Source: Legionella qingyii
GTDB lineage: Bacteria; Pseudomonadota; Gammaproteobacteria; Legionellales; Legionellaceae
Assembly: GCF_003184185.1 (NCBI RefSeq)
Contig: NZ_QHJG01000031.1
Location: 22,616 to 86,615, forward strand
Reading direction: 5' to 3'
DNA: 64,000 nt
The notes below the pieces were generated by a model. That model worked only from the letters and a program-made list of their open reading frames with translations. It ran no database searches and was not told the origin of the DNA. Position 1 is the first letter of the stretch. Each line of letters begins with the position of its first letter. The position numbers were made by a program, and so were the translations under genes. Below, one piece after another: positions 19,788-30,811 of this stretch.

Positions 19788-19844
19788 GGCTTTCAGTAAC
19801 ATTGCAAATTGACTTTAAAGTTTAATTAATCAGGAGATAAAAGC

Positions 19845-20135
19845 ATGAAAATTCGTCCTTTACACGATCGAGTTGTTGTTCGTCGTATGGAAGAAGAGCG
19901 TACCACAGCAGGTGGTATTGTTATTCCAGATAGCGCTACTGAAAAACCAATGCGTGGTGAAGTCATTGCGGTTGGTGTTGGTAAGATACTAGACAATGGT
20001 GATGTTCGTGCGTTAGCAGTAAAAGTGGGTGATATTGTCCTGTTCGGCAAATACTCAGGTACCGAAGTGAAAATTGACGGTAAAGAACTGGTTGTGATGC
20101 GTGAAGACGACATCATGGGTGTAATTGAGAAGTAA
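19845..20135 (+). CDS. groES: Co-chaperonin GroES (HtpA in Legionella)
   Basis: Heptameric lid of the GroEL chamber in the cytoplasm. 96 residues. [18 protein letters not shown] opens the fold, the mobile loop [18 protein letters not shown] binds GroEL, and the remainder ([26 protein letters not shown]) is canonical. CAGGAG at 19830-19835 is the ribosome-binding site. It is co-transcribed with groEL 24 bp downstream. In Legionella the pair is named htpAB. Confidence 0.98.
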   Translation: MKIRPLHDRVVVRRMEEERTTAGGIVIPDSATEKPMRGEVIAVGVGKILDNGDVRALAVKVGDIVLFGKYSGTEVKIDGKELVVMREDDIMGVIEK

Positions 20136-20147
20136 TCGTTTCATTAG

Positions 20148-21809
<1,662 letters not shown>

Positions 21810-21834
21810 GCCTCTCTCCATTTCCATTCCTTTA

Positions 21835-21861
21835 AAAACCCGCCTTTATGGCGGGTTTTTT
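21835..21861 (+). terminator. Rho-independent terminator of groES-groEL
   Basis: AAAACCCGCC at 21835-21844 pairs with GGCGGGTTTT at 21850-21859 around the loop TTTAT, followed by more T residues. It lies 26 bp after the groEL stop. Confidence 0.93.
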
Positions 21862-21927
21862 ATTGAAAATAATGGAATTTTTGCTGTGTATCATCCAAAA
21901 TGATGTTGAATAATAAAGTCAGGAGTC

Positions 21928-22365
21928 ATGATGGGAGCAATGATTAAAAAGTTGGAAGTTGTTTTAGCAGATACATATGCTTTGTATCTTAAAACACAAA
22001 ATTATCACTGGCATGTTAAGGGAATGCAGTTTAAAAGTTTGCATGAATTATTTGAAATGCAATATAAAGCATTGGCAGATGCTGTTGATGAAATTGCAGA
22101 GCGAATTTTAATTATGGGGCATAAGGCGCCGGCTACTTTTACGGCATTGAATCAATTAAAAACAATCAAAGATGGTGACTCAAATATTGATGCGAATCAT
22201 ATGGTGAGTGAACTGGCTCAAGATCATGGGGTTTTGGTTAAAGATTTAAACACAGCGGTTAAACTCGCACAGGAGCATGGTGATGAAGGGACGATTGCTT
22301 TGCTCAGCGAACGTATTGCAGCTCATGAAAAAGCACGCTGGATGTTAAATGCGTCTATTGGCTAA
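21928..22365 (+). CDS. dps: Dps-family ferritin-like protein
   Basis: Dodecameric mini-ferritin that oxidises and stores iron and guards DNA from peroxide. 145 residues. The di-iron site residues are visible: KTQNYHWHVKG near 24-34 (His), then LHELFEMQYKALADAVDEIAER, with the Asp/Glu of the ferroxidase centre. The N-terminal extension that binds DNA in E. coli Dps is short here (GAMIKKLE), as in Dps-like peroxide-resistance proteins. CAGGAG seven bases before ATG 21928 sets the start. Single gene. Confidence 0.9.
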   Translation: MMGAMIKKLEVVLADTYALYLKTQNYHWHVKGMQFKSLHELFEMQYKALADAVDEIAERILIMGHKAPATFTALNQLKTIKDGDSNIDANHMVSELAQDHGVLVKDLNTAVKLAQEHGDEGTIALLSERIAAHEKARWMLNASIG

Positions 22366-22387
22366 AATAATTTATAGTTATTCGTAG

Positions 22388-22414
22388 CCTGGGGGAAGCA
22401 AAGCGAAACCCAGG
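22388..22414. terminator. CCTGGG/CCCAGG hairpin between dps and motB
   Basis: CCTGGG at 22388-22393 pairs with CCCAGG at 22409-22414 around a 15-nt purine-rich loop. It lies between two convergent genes, so it may end both transcripts. It is one of the recurrent hairpins of this type in the window. Confidence 0.5.
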
Positions 22415-22455
22415 TTATATTCACGGTTTCACTCATTTTATCAAAGCTATATCTG

Positions 22456-23340
22456 TTATTTGTTCATTATCGTTTTCGTTTCGGCGCCTTTTTTTATGAC
22501 AATGATGCTGATACGCCTGTTTTCAGGACTGTAGGGATCTTGTTGATTAAGAGGCTCAGTTGATGAAAAACCGGCTACACGCACGACTCTATCGGGATTC
22601 AAACCTGCCTTAACCAAAGCACGACGGGCAGCATTGGCTCTTTGAGCCGATAGTTCCCAGTTGGTGTATTCTAATTCATCCGGATTATGGTATGGATGTG
22701 CATCGGTGTGCCCTTCAATAGTAATTTTATTGGGGACGTTCTTAAGTAATTTTGCGATTTGGGTAAAGATCTGATCCATGCCCGGATTAAGTTTGTCTGA
22801 ACCCACATCAAACATAGGTTTATTTTGATTGTCGATTAACTGAATACGCAACCCATTATTTACTACTTCCATAATTAATTGATTTTTTAAACCAGCAAGA
22901 GAAGGATCTTCTTTAATACTTAAATTAATCTTTGATTTCAACTCTTCAAGTTTTTGGGTTTCATTTTCAGTTGACTGAATTACTTGAATGTCTTGGGCTT
23001 TTTTATTCGGAGCAGATGGGTGATCTGTTGTTGAAACTTGACCATTCGTGTCTTTTACTTTAGGTCCACCTCCCTTAAGATTAATTTGCTGGTTACCCAC
23101 ATTTTCACCTCCAAAAAAAGTGATTTTCATTGGTTGTTTAAAATATTCGGCAATACCGTCTTTTTGAGCTTTATTCAGTGAGGCAATCAACCACATTAAC
23201 AAAAAAAATGCCATCATTGCTGTTACAAAATCAGCAAAAGCAATTTTCCACGATCCACCGTGATGCTTGTGCTGATTTTTTTTTATTTTTCGAATTATAG
23301 GTGTTGAACCAGATTTTCCTTTATTGCTGTTATCATTCAT
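22456..23340 (-). CDS. motB: Flagellar motor stator protein MotB
   Basis: Anchors the proton-driven stator to peptidoglycan. 294 residues. A basic N terminus (KIKKNQHKHHGG) precedes the single membrane segment WKIAFADFVTAMMAFFLLMW, in which Asp of ADF is the proton-carrying residue. The plug region is followed by an OmpA-like peptidoglycan-binding domain with ITIEGHTDAHPYHN, NWELSAQRANAARRAL and GFSSTEPL. It lies 12 bp after motA, on the same strand. Other flagellar genes are absent from this window. Confidence 0.95.
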   Translation of the reverse strand: MNDNSNKGKSGSTPIIRKIKKNQHKHHGGSWKIAFADFVTAMMAFFLLMWLIASLNKAQKDGIAEYFKQPMKITFFGGENVGNQQINLKGGGPKVKDTNGQVSTTDHPSAPNKKAQDIQVIQSTENETQKLEELKSKINLSIKEDPSLAGLKNQLIMEVVNNGLRIQLIDNQNKPMFDVGSDKLNPGMDQIFTQIAKLLKNVPNKITIEGHTDAHPYHNPDELEYTNWELSAQRANAARRALVKAGLNPDRVVRVAGFSSTEPLNQQDPYSPENRRISIIVIKKGAETKTIMNK

Positions 23341-23352
23341 TCTATAACCTCA

Positions 23353-24264
23353 TTAGCCTGGAGTAGGTTCCGCAGAAGAACTCTCTCCTGAATCGGATGA
23401 GGATGCTGCTGGCTTGAAATTTTTAATTTCTTCATTGAGCTGGGTAAAGGAGGGACGTTGTGCGGAAAACAATACTTTACGTCCGAATTCCACTGCAATA
23501 ATAGGTGGATTATTGTGTAAACTCGCCAATATTGTCGCTTTTATGCACTGTAGCATCAATTGCTCCTGATTGGCATGATGCTCCATTGCTGAAGCTACAG
23601 GACCAATAAATCCATAACCGATTAAAATCCCCAAAAACGTACCTACAAGAGCATGTGCAATGAGAACTCCTAATTCTGGCGGCGGCAAATTGATCGATTC
23701 CATGGTATGTACTACACCAAGAACTGCCGCAACGATACCAAAGGCGGGCATGGCATCAGCAAGTTTTGTTAAAGCATTAGCAGGAATCATTTCTTCCTCA
23801 TGATGCGATTCAATTTCCATATCGATTAAGGCCTCCAGCTGAAAAGGTTGGAGATTTGAAGTAATGATTAATCTTAAGTAATCACAAATGAACTCAATAA
23901 TATGATGGTTTTTCATTATTGAAGGATAAGCATTGAAAATAGCGCTTTCTTGAGGTGCTTCAATATCCCTTTCCAGAGACATAAGTCCTTGTTGGCGTGC
24001 CTTATTCAGCAGAGTGTATAATAGGCCTAACAGATTACTGGAAGTTTCCTTAACGGATTTTTCCCCACGAAAAACCTTGGGTAGTGCTTTTAACAATGAT
24101 TTTAACACTGTAGCGCTATTCCCTACAATTAGTGAGCCTATGGCTGCTCCTGCAATAATAAGCAATTCAATCGGTTGAAAGACCGCAGCAAGATGACCTC
24201 CACCCAAAGCGAATCCTCCAAAAACACAGAGTAGTATGACGATATAACCAATTAGAATTAACAT
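23353..24264 (-). CDS. motA: Flagellar motor stator protein MotA
   Basis: Membrane part of the stator; with MotB it forms the proton channel that drives flagellar rotation. 303 residues. Membrane segments are seen at 1-20, 32-52, about 165-190 and about 200-225. The cytoplasmic loop carries the charged face that meets FliG. The motif ADAMPAFGIVAAVLGVVHTM around 168-187 contains the family Pro near the channel, and LVGTFLGILIGYGFIGPV the second. The last 30 residues are a Ser/Glu-rich tail not needed for the fold. First gene of a motA-motB unit. Confidence 0.94.
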   Translation of the reverse strand: MLILIGYIVILLCVFGGFALGGGHLAAVFQPIELLIIAGAAIGSLIVGNSATVLKSLLKALPKVFRGEKSVKETSSNLLGLLYTLLNKARQQGLMSLERDIEAPQESAIFNAYPSIMKNHHIIEFICDYLRLIITSNLQPFQLEALIDMEIESHHEEEMIPANALTKLADAMPAFGIVAAVLGVVHTMESINLPPPELGVLIAHALVGTFLGILIGYGFIGPVASAMEHHANQEQLMLQCIKATILASLHNNPPIIAVEFGRKVLFSAQRPSFTQLNEEIKNFKPAASSSDSGESSSAEPTPG

Positions 24265-24307
24265 TTTTATTTGAACTCCAAATTCCCTTTAAATTCTTGC
24301 AAATTCT

Positions 24308-25045
24308 TTATTTAAGATAATCGTGGACAACACGACCATAAGGCAAGGTGAGATCTGTCAATAAATGTACACCATTTACGATGCGTTTTACGGGGAGATT
24401 TGCTACAGGAGCCAATGCATGATGTGCTAATTGCAATTGAGCTGGTCCTTGCCAAGCCCCTTTGATAACCACATTTTCAAGATAATATTCAACAAGCTCA
24501 CAAATTCGAACACTACCATCAACATGAGGGATGATTTTAAGTAAATAATTTGGCGTAGCGAGTGATTCTGCTACTTTTTTTACATCCAGCGCTTCATATT
24601 TATAACCCATAGTTGCTGTAGCGATCCGACAAGGGCCATATTCGAGAGTGCCCAACAACGTTTCATGTACGACTTCCAGTTTGGGTTGTGCCAGCTTTTT
24701 GGGAAAGCCCCAAATTTCTCGACCACCAGCTATAGGAGGAAGATCATCTAAAAACATAGCATGGGTGTAATTTCCTATTTTACCTTTATAACGTACCGGG
24801 ATGACTTGACCTGATTCTGTATAATCTCCAAATCCCGTTGAATCAGGCATGCGAATGAATTCAAACTTGACTAGAGGTTCTACTACTTCTAACGGTTCAG
24901 GAACCACTTCACGAAGCAGATCTATATCAGTTTCATAGGTAATAATTAAAAATTCCCTGTTGATGAAACGGTAAGGGCCACGAGGATAAGATGGACTGAT
25001 GAGTGGCATGGCAAATGCTCGTTGAATTACATCCGCTTCATTCAT
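24308..25045 (-). CDS. adc: Acetoacetate decarboxylase
   Basis: Converts acetoacetate to acetone and carbon dioxide through a Schiff base. 245 residues, the family length. [15 protein letters not shown] near 113-127 contains the Lys pair, one of which is the Schiff-base Lys and the other lowers its pKa. The N-terminal [16 protein letters not shown] and C-terminal VHDYLK also fit. Its start lies 8 bp inside the end of patD, so it is the third gene of bdhA-patD-adc. Together they can oxidise 3-hydroxybutyrate and dispose of acetoacetate, which fits the polyhydroxybutyrate metabolism of Legionella. Confidence 0.92.
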   Translation of the reverse strand: MNEADVIQRAFAMPLISPSYPRGPYRFINREFLIITYETDIDLLREVVPEPLEVVEPLVKFEFIRMPDSTGFGDYTESGQVIPVRYKGKIGNYTHAMFLDDLPPIAGGREIWGFPKKLAQPKLEVVHETLLGTLEYGPCRIATATMGYKYEALDVKKVAESLATPNYLLKIIPHVDGSVRICELVEYYLENVVIKGAWQGPAQLQLAHHALAPVANLPVKRIVNGVHLLTDLTLPYGRVVHDYLK

Positions 25046-26207
25046 TTTCAGACTCCTCCTTTAGATGTTTATTTGACGCCATATCATATACGGCAATACC
25101 CGTTGTATCTGGCATTTTTTTGTTCCAAGGTGATTTTTTGATGGCTTTTCTCCCATCAATGTAGCCGTGTTTTATGCGTTCCAAGATGCTTTTGTTTGAA
25201 AATTCATAATCTTTTGAAGAAAACTCAGTCTCATCATGTTCGTATAAAAAGCGAACTAAAGAAATTGTAGATTGATGCCCACGTGCCATACACAGTTGAA
25301 GTTCTGGATTTTCCTTTTCTTCTTCAGGAATATAACGCGAAAGAATATGAATGGTATTTTTTAAAGCATGAATTTGCTGATACGTTTGTACTGCTTTGGA
25401 AAAGCGGCTGGAATACTCTATGTCTTTTTTTCGTTTCAGTACGGCATCTAATGAAGTGGGATAGAGGCCATAAGAGTCAAATAAATGAATTGAGAAACAC
25501 AATAAATTATGGGGGCATTGATTTGCAGATAATATATAAGTTACCGGGGAATTACTGGAAATTCCACCATCCCAATAATATTCACCTTCAATTTCAACAG
25601 CTGGAAAACCAGGAGGTAATGCGCCGCTGGCCATGATATGCTCAGGCCCAATTTTTGTATTTTGTGAATCAAAGTACACCATTTCACCAGTGCAAATTTC
25701 AACGGCACCAATGCTTATGCGTGTCTCTTGAGCGTTATTGAGTCGATCAAAATCAATAAATTGTTCTAGAGTCGACTTTAAGTTTTTGGTGTCGTAAAAA
25801 CTCAAGGTATCAGGCGTGTCATAATATCCCATAAGCAGCGGTGGAAAACGAGGTGTAAAAAAACCTGGCTGGCCAAAAAGTAGTGCGGTTTGGGCGGATA
25901 GAATATGTTCAATTCTACGGCTTGCATCATCATTTGGAAGGAGTTTGCTCTCGATAAAAGAAGGAGTGGCTATGGTCTCCCAAAATTGATACATTTTTTC
26001 AACCCGTACCTTGGGTGGATTACCTGCTGCAATTGCCGCGTTAATCGCGCCGATTGAGGTGCCGGCAAACCAGTTTGGGTTATAACCAGCCTCATCCAAA
26101 GCATGCAAAATTCCCACCTGGTAAGCGCCTAAAGCGCCTCCACCTTGAAAACAACAAGCAACATGATGATGGGGCATTGTAGTCTTACTTTTTTTTGTTC
26201 GAGCCAT
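25038..26207 (-). CDS. patD: Patatin-like phospholipase (PatD-like)
   Basis: About 389 residues. The patatin signature is complete: oxyanion hole [13 protein letters not shown] near 19-31, nucleophile elbow [17 protein letters not shown] (GxSxG) near 49-65, and the DGG/A of the catalytic dyad in [12 protein letters not shown] near 216. No signal peptide. Start 26207 (ARTKKSK) has GTAAGG upstream; a frame to 26228 overlaps bdhA without a site. In L. pneumophila the bdhA-patD operon has been reported as needed for efficient amoeba infection. The gene lies 5 bp after bdhA and overlaps adc. Substrate could be membrane phospholipid or a storage polyester; the sequence does not decide. Confidence 0.9.
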   Translation of the reverse strand: MARTKKSKTTMPHHHVACCFQGGGALGAYQVGILHALDEAGYNPNWFAGTSIGAINAAIAAGNPPKVRVEKMYQFWETIATPSFIESKLLPNDDASRRIEHILSAQTALLFGQPGFFTPRFPPLLMGYYDTPDTLSFYDTKNLKSTLEQFIDFDRLNNAQETRISIGAVEICTGEMVYFDSQNTKIGPEHIMASGALPPGFPAVEIEGEYYWDGGISSNSPVTYILSANQCPHNLLCFSIHLFDSYGLYPTSLDAVLKRKKDIEYSSRFSKAVQTYQQIHALKNTIHILSRYIPEEEKENPELQLCMARGHQSTISLVRFLYEHDETEFSSKDYEFSNKSILERIKHGYIDGRKAIKKSPWNKKMPDTTGIAVYDMASNKHLKEESENE

Positions 26208-26212
26208 AGGCC

Positions 26213-26995
26213 TTACTCCATGAACCATCCATGACTAACAATTAGCGACTGACCTGTCAGAGCATTTGATTCAAAAGAAGCAAAAAATAATGCAGTTTGT
26301 GCTACGTCATCGGTGGTAGTGAATTCTCCATCCACTGTATCTTTCAGCATTACATTTTTAATGACTTGTTCTTCTGTAATTCCTAATTCTTTAGCTTGTT
26401 CAGGAATTTGTTTGTCGACTAGCGGGGTACGTACAAATCCTGGGCAAATCACGTTAGCTCTTACGTTATGGGCGGCTCCTTCTTTGGCTACCACCTTACA
26501 CAAGCCAATTAAACCATGCTTTGCTGTCACGTACGGTGCTTTCAGTTTAGACGCTTCTTTAGAATGGACTGAACCCATATAGATAATGCTTCCTCCCTTA
26601 CCAGAAGCATACATATGTCTTAGTGCAGCTCGAGTTGTTAAAAATGCTCCATCCAATTGAATTGATATTAATTTTTTCCAATCAGAAAATGACAGTTGCT
26701 CTACAGGGCTGATAATTTGAATTCCTGCGTTGCTGACCATAACGTCAAGGCCGCCAAAGTATTTAGCAACATCATCCACGCCTTTATCAACCTGATTTTC
26801 ATCGGTGACATTCATGGCAACGGCCATGGCTTCTCCACCTTTAGACTTTATTTCTTCAGCTGCAAGATTTGCTTGATCTAGATTAAGGTCTGCAATGGCA
26901 ACTTTGGCTCCTGCTTTTGCATAGACTAAGGCGATTTCTTTACCTATGCCACTGGCGGCACCGGTAATTAGTGCTACTTTGTTTTTTAAGCGCAT
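26213..26995 (-). CDS. bdhA: 3-hydroxybutyrate dehydrogenase
   Basis: NAD-dependent short-chain dehydrogenase that interconverts (R)-3-hydroxybutyrate and acetoacetate. 260 residues. Cofactor loop [12 protein letters not shown] at 11-22, NAGIQ near 92, catalytic Ser in [11 protein letters not shown] near 142, and YVTAKHG (Tyr, Lys) near 155-161. The Gln, His, Lys and Trp residues typical of the hydroxybutyrate pocket (VHSK, GWFME end) favour this assignment over other SDRs. First gene of bdhA-patD-adc. Confidence 0.92.
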   Translation of the reverse strand: MRLKNKVALITGAASGIGKEIALVYAKAGAKVAIADLNLDQANLAAEEIKSKGGEAMAVAMNVTDENQVDKGVDDVAKYFGGLDVMVSNAGIQIISPVEQLSFSDWKKLISIQLDGAFLTTRAALRHMYASGKGGSIIYMGSVHSKEASKLKAPYVTAKHGLIGLCKVVAKEGAAHNVRANVICPGFVRTPLVDKQIPEQAKELGITEEQVIKNVMLKDTVDGEFTTTDDVAQTALFFASFESNALTGQSLIVSHGWFME

Positions 26996-27208
26996 GATTA
27001 CAATCCTTGTATAAGTATTATTTTGATTTAACGATCAACTATTTAGGCTTAATCTAAAATTCTTTTACAAAGTATAGCAATGGAAATTTGATATTGCCTT
27101 ATATTCCTAAGATTTTTGTTATCATTTAGAAAATTATAAAAACAAATCCTTTTTTAATAGGTGGCCTCTTAACCTCATTTTGGAGGTTAAGAGGGAATTT
27201 TACTTGTA

Positions 27209-27463
27209 TTAGTAGTAATATGGACGATAGTAATGATGATAGTAATAAGCGCGACGATCCTGTTCTTGGCCGATTGCATTTCCTACTAGTGCTCCAGCTC
27301 CTGCGCCAATTACAGTTCCAACTGCACTGCCTCCAGATACAGCATAGCCTATACCTGCTCCGGCAGCACCGCCAGCGGCAGTACCTACTTGAGTATTGGT
27401 GCATCCCCCAAGCATAAAAGCTGATAAACCAATAAAAAATAAGGGAGCGATAATTTTTTTCAT
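27209..27463 (-). CDS. Glycine-zipper outer-membrane lipoprotein
   Basis: 84 residues from ATG 27463, which has AAGGAG seven bases upstream; a longer frame from 27511 lacks this. Lipobox LGGC near residue 21. The mature protein is a glycine zipper (GTAAGGAAGAGIGYAVSGGS followed by GTVIGAGAGALVGNAIG), as in the SlyB/OsmB/Rick_17kDa group, which inserts in the outer membrane. The tail is Tyr/His-rich (YYYHHYYRPYYY) and may be surface exposed or metal binding. Single gene. Confidence 0.85.
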   Translation of the reverse strand: MKKIIAPLFFIGLSAFMLGGCTNTQVGTAAGGAAGAGIGYAVSGGSAVGTVIGAGAGALVGNAIGQEQDRRAYYYHHYYRPYYY

Positions 27464-27696
27464 AGTGTAACTCCTTTTATAGTGTTCAGGATTTTTGTAT
27501 TGATAGAGCACAATTCAGTACAAAAAATCCTAGTTGCATCATCTTCACTATGATTCTAGTACAAAAATAACATTTTATGTAAAATAAGTGAGCATAAATT
27601 GTATTGCATACTATTTTTTAAATATCTAATTTTACTCTGACCCACATTTTCCAGTAGTATTAGTAGTATGAAGAATAATAAAAAACAGAGGACTTT

Positions 27697-28569
27697 ATGT
27701 TTAAAGGAAGCATTGTCGCTTTATTAACACCCATGAAGAATGATCAGGTGGATGTCCCACGTTTGCGAGAATTGGTCGAGTTTCATATTGAAATGGGGAG
27801 CCATGGTCTTGTCGCAGCCGGTACTACCGGAGAATCAGGTACTTTATCACATGAGGAAAAACTACTAGTCATTAAAACAGTAGTTGATCAAGCCAAAGAA
27901 CGAATTCCTGTTATTGCAGGCACTGGCATGAATGCAACCCGGGATTGTATTCAACTCACCCTTGAAGCTATGGAGTGTGGTGCTCATGCTGCGTTGATTA
28001 TGACCCCTGCCTATATCAGACCGACTCAAGAAGGGCTATATTTACATTATAGCCAGATAGCAGAAGCGGTTGCTATGCCGATTATTCTGTATAATGTACC
28101 AACGAGAACTGCTTGTGATATGTTGCCTGAAACAGTAGCCAAGCTTGCAAAGATTTCCAATATTGTGGGAATAAAGGATGCTACAGGACAGATGACTCGC
28201 TTACAGCAAATTTTGCGTCTTTCAGAAGGCAGTATCGATGTGTATAGTGGAGATGATTTTACTGCTGCATCTTGGATGTTGGCTGGAGCGAAGGGAAATA
28301 TTTCAGCAGCGGCTAATGTGGTTGCCAAATTAATGGCTAAATTATGTGACTCGGCTTTAGATGGTGATCATGCAGCATGTTTACGTTTAAACGAACAATT
28401 AATGCCTTTATATGAATTATTGTTTGTTGAAACGAACCCGATTGCAATAAAATGGGCAGCAAATAGAATGGGGCTAATGGAGAATGAATTAAGATTGCCA
28501 TTAACCCGTTTATCAAAAGAACATCATGAGCCATTGGAAAAGATGATGAAGAATTTGGAGTTGATTTAA
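27697..28569 (+). CDS. dapA: 4-hydroxy-tetrahydrodipicolinate synthase
   Basis: Condenses pyruvate and aspartate-semialdehyde, the first committed step to diaminopimelate and lysine. 290 residues. [16 protein letters not shown] near 41-56 contains the Thr residues of the proton relay. [11 protein letters not shown] near 133 contains the Tyr, and GIKDATGQM near 159 has the Schiff-base Lys. Cytoplasmic homotetramer. The stop is directly followed by the GTG of a small lipoprotein gene, the place where bamC lies in many gammaproteobacteria. Confidence 0.95.
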   Translation: MFKGSIVALLTPMKNDQVDVPRLRELVEFHIEMGSHGLVAAGTTGESGTLSHEEKLLVIKTVVDQAKERIPVIAGTGMNATRDCIQLTLEAMECGAHAALIMTPAYIRPTQEGLYLHYSQIAEAVAMPIILYNVPTRTACDMLPETVAKLAKISNIVGIKDATGQMTRLQQILRLSEGSIDVYSGDDFTAASWMLAGAKGNISAAANVVAKLMAKLCDSALDGDHAACLRLNEQLMPLYELLFVETNPIAIKWAANRMGLMENELRLPLTRLSKEHHEPLEKMMKNLELI

Positions 28570-28782
28570 GTGAAAAAGTTGTTTTTTTTAATTTTTGTAA
28601 CACTTGTGCTCTGTGGTTGTAGTCGTTATGCCAGTAATGGTGAACATCTTTACTTGAGTAGTCGTAATGGCCCCCCATTGGAAGTTCCACCGCCATTATC
28701 GAAAGCAAACATTAGTAGTTTTTATGATTTGCCTCAACAGAACCAGGATGCGCGTGTAAGTATCGCACCACCTGTATCATAA
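28570..28782 (+). CDS. Short BamC-like lipoprotein
   Basis: 70 residues starting at GTG 28570, right after the dapA stop. Lipobox LCGC with Cys near 17. The mature part SRYASNGEHLYLSSRNGPPL then EVPPPLSKANISSFYDLP resembles the unstructured N-terminal segment of BamC, which binds the BamD groove (tyrosine, LxVPPxL, Y-x-(I/L)P). The two helix-grip domains of full BamC (about 340 residues) are absent. The position after dapA supports the BamC relation. It likely docks on BamD in the outer-membrane assembly complex; this is inference. Confidence 0.65.
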   Translation: MKKLFFLIFVTLVLCGCSRYASNGEHLYLSSRNGPPLEVPPPLSKANISSFYDLPQQNQDARVSIAPPVS

Positions 28783-28792
28783 GGGGTTTATT

Positions 28793-30085
28793 ATGACACC
28801 ATCAGAATCAGCTGAGTTACTTATTGTACAGGAGTTATCGCAGCGTATTGTGGAAGCGCAGCGTAAAATCAGGATTCTTGATAGTATTAAATGGGATGAA
28901 TCAATAAAAAAGGAATTTTTTAAACATAAAGGCAAAAAGCTTCCAGTTGTTGATAAAGAATATTACGATAAGAAGCCTATACCTTTCGATGTTCATGATA
29001 AACAAGAAGAATTCCGGATTATTTTGCGTGATACCCAGAATCAACTTGGACAGTATTCTACTTTAACTCGTTTAATACGCCGTCAGTGCGAAGAATACAG
29101 TCGGGCTACGCAAATGCTTGCCAAACGAGGTACCCCTGCATTTTCCGAGTTGGCAATGGAATTATATGGAAGTCCAAACGATGTATTCTATGCAGGTGGG
29201 CCACGAATGTCAGAGATGGGCACTTTGCTCTTTGATGTGTTAACAGGGCTTAGTGTCCAATTACAATCTGAAGCCGATGTAAAACGTTACACGCCCCAGC
29301 AGGCTCAAGAAATTTTGCAAGCGCGTTTAGGTCAATTTTTTGATAAACATCCTGGCAAGGTAACTGTGATGGTCAGTGATGATATGATTGCGGATGCTTC
29401 TGCAGGAGCAGATAGCATTAAATTGAGCCAGCAAGCAATGTTTAGTGATCGCGATCTTCGTTATCTTGAAGTACATGAAGGTTGGGTTCACGTTGGAACA
29501 ACCTTAAATGGCTCCATGCAGCCCAATTGTTTTTTTCTTTCCAAAGGCTCGCCATCCAGCAGCGTCATTCAGGAAGGTTTGGCGGTGATTACGGAGATTG
29601 TAACTTTTTCTTCATATCCTAGCCGCATGTTAAAGATTACCAATCGCGTAATTGCTTTGGATATGGTGACACAAGGGGCAGATTTTCTCGATATTTATAA
29701 TTATTTTATGGATTGTGGTCTAAGCGAAGAAGACAGCTACAATCAATCAGTACGTGTCTTTAGAGGAAGTACGCCTACAGGTGGTCCTTTCACCAAAGAT
29801 TTGTCTTATGCCAAGGGCTTTGTATTGATTTACAATTACATCCGTTTTGCGATTAGCCGCAAGCATGTGGAGTCCATACCTTTATTATTTACCGGGAAAT
29901 TAGTGCTTGACGATTTGCCTTTACTTACTGAACTTAAGGAGCGTGGAATTTTAACCAATCCTGTTTATCTTCCCCCCCCATTTCAAGATTTGGCAGCGTT
30001 AAGTGCGTGGATGAGTTTTTCTTTGTATTTGAATCAATTTGATTTAAATGAGATCCAAAAGAATTTCCGCTTTTTGATCGTTTAA
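28793..30085 (+). CDS. DUF1704/QEGLA-motif putative metallopeptidase
   Basis: 430 residues. Near residue 224 is HEGWVH, an HExxxH zinc-binding motif, and near 260 QEGLAVI, the QEGLA motif, whose Glu can be the third ligand. This is the DUF1704 family, often annotated in bacteria as flavohemoglobin expression-modulating QEGLA motif protein. The same domain makes up the vertebrate tubulin tyrosine carboxypeptidase MATCAP. The first 100 residues are helical and charged. No signal peptide. It lies 10 bp after the BamC-like gene and may be in the dapA operon. Substrate unknown. Confidence 0.85.
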   Translation: MTPSESAELLIVQELSQRIVEAQRKIRILDSIKWDESIKKEFFKHKGKKLPVVDKEYYDKKPIPFDVHDKQEEFRIILRDTQNQLGQYSTLTRLIRRQCEEYSRATQMLAKRGTPAFSELAMELYGSPNDVFYAGGPRMSEMGTLLFDVLTGLSVQLQSEADVKRYTPQQAQEILQARLGQFFDKHPGKVTVMVSDDMIADASAGADSIKLSQQAMFSDRDLRYLEVHEGWVHVGTTLNGSMQPNCFFLSKGSPSSSVIQEGLAVITEIVTFSSYPSRMLKITNRVIALDMVTQGADFLDIYNYFMDCGLSEEDSYNQSVRVFRGSTPTGGPFTKDLSYAKGFVLIYNYIRFAISRKHVESIPLLFTGKLVLDDLPLLTELKERGILTNPVYLPPPFQDLAALSAWMSFSLYLNQFDLNEIQKNFRFLIV

Positions 30086-30117
30086 AACATCCCCTAGCCT
30101 TGACGCGCAGCGGACCC

Positions 30118-30222
30118 CGGAAATGAATGTGACTCCGGGGCTACCGCTCCGCTTTCACCCATAGCAAAACCCGAGGATGAATATATGGAGAGTCTGGGTT
30201 ACGGACTTTGCTTTCACCCAGG
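30118..30222. repeat. Intergenic hairpin pair of CTGGGT type
   Basis: CTGGGT at 30194-30199 pairs with ACCCAG at 30216-30221. A similar, less perfect partner set (CCGGGG at 30135 with CCCGAG at 30170) lies just before. Both share the phrase GCTTTCACCC, which suggests a duplicated unit. It lies between convergent genes and may terminate both. Confidence 0.5.
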
Positions 30223-30238
30223 ACTAAGACATTTAAAA

Positions 30239-30733
30239 TTAAGCTTTACATGCTAAAGCTTCAACAAGCTCAACAGGTTCTTCTCTTAACCGTTGATGTG
30301 TAAAGAAGCGAGCGTGGTTATAACTTAAATTAGGTTTCTCTTGCTCTTTTATTGTTTTTGAAAGTTCAGGGTATTCATCCAAAAGCAATCGAGCTTGTTC
30401 TTTGATGTATGAATCATTAGATTTATTAATCATATTGAAATAATAGGTCGCTGTTTGTAAATCATTGGCATCATTTGAGTTCCCCAATATTTGCACCATA
30501 ACCAGCATGGCATTAGTGCATTTCAAATTCGCGGCCTGGCGCATGGTTTGTTTGTACTCAGAAGATGTTGGTGGATAAATATGGGCTAAATGGTATAAAG
30601 CCATAGGATTATCTCGAGCTAAAACGATCATTTTAGGTAAATGTTGGAGCACAGCTTGTTGTAAAACATGATCGTTAGGTGAGCTGTGTAATTGATTTAC
30701 CAGCGCAGCAAACTCATTACTTGAAGTGGCCAT
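30239..30733 (-). CDS. Helical protein of unknown function
   Basis: 164 residues, soluble, no signal peptide. Helix pairs such as DNPMALYHLAHIYPPTSSEY and CTNAMLVMVQILGNSNDAND recall Sel1/TPR-like repeats, but I see no strict consensus. The tail is Glu-rich (REEPVELVEALACKA), which could act as a type IVB secretion signal in Legionella, though this is weak. Single gene between convergent and same-strand units. Confidence 0.65.
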   Translation of the reverse strand: MATSSNEFAALVNQLHSSPNDHVLQQAVLQHLPKMIVLARDNPMALYHLAHIYPPTSSEYKQTMRQAANLKCTNAMLVMVQILGNSNDANDLQTATYYFNMINKSNDSYIKEQARLLLDEYPELSKTIKEQEKPNLSYNHARFFTHQRLREEPVELVEALACKA

Positions 30734-30811
30734 ATCCTACCCCCTAACATTGACTACATTCCCTTGTAGGATAAAAGGTTAAGGTTAAGGCAAGATTAAC
30801 GGAGGGAGGCT

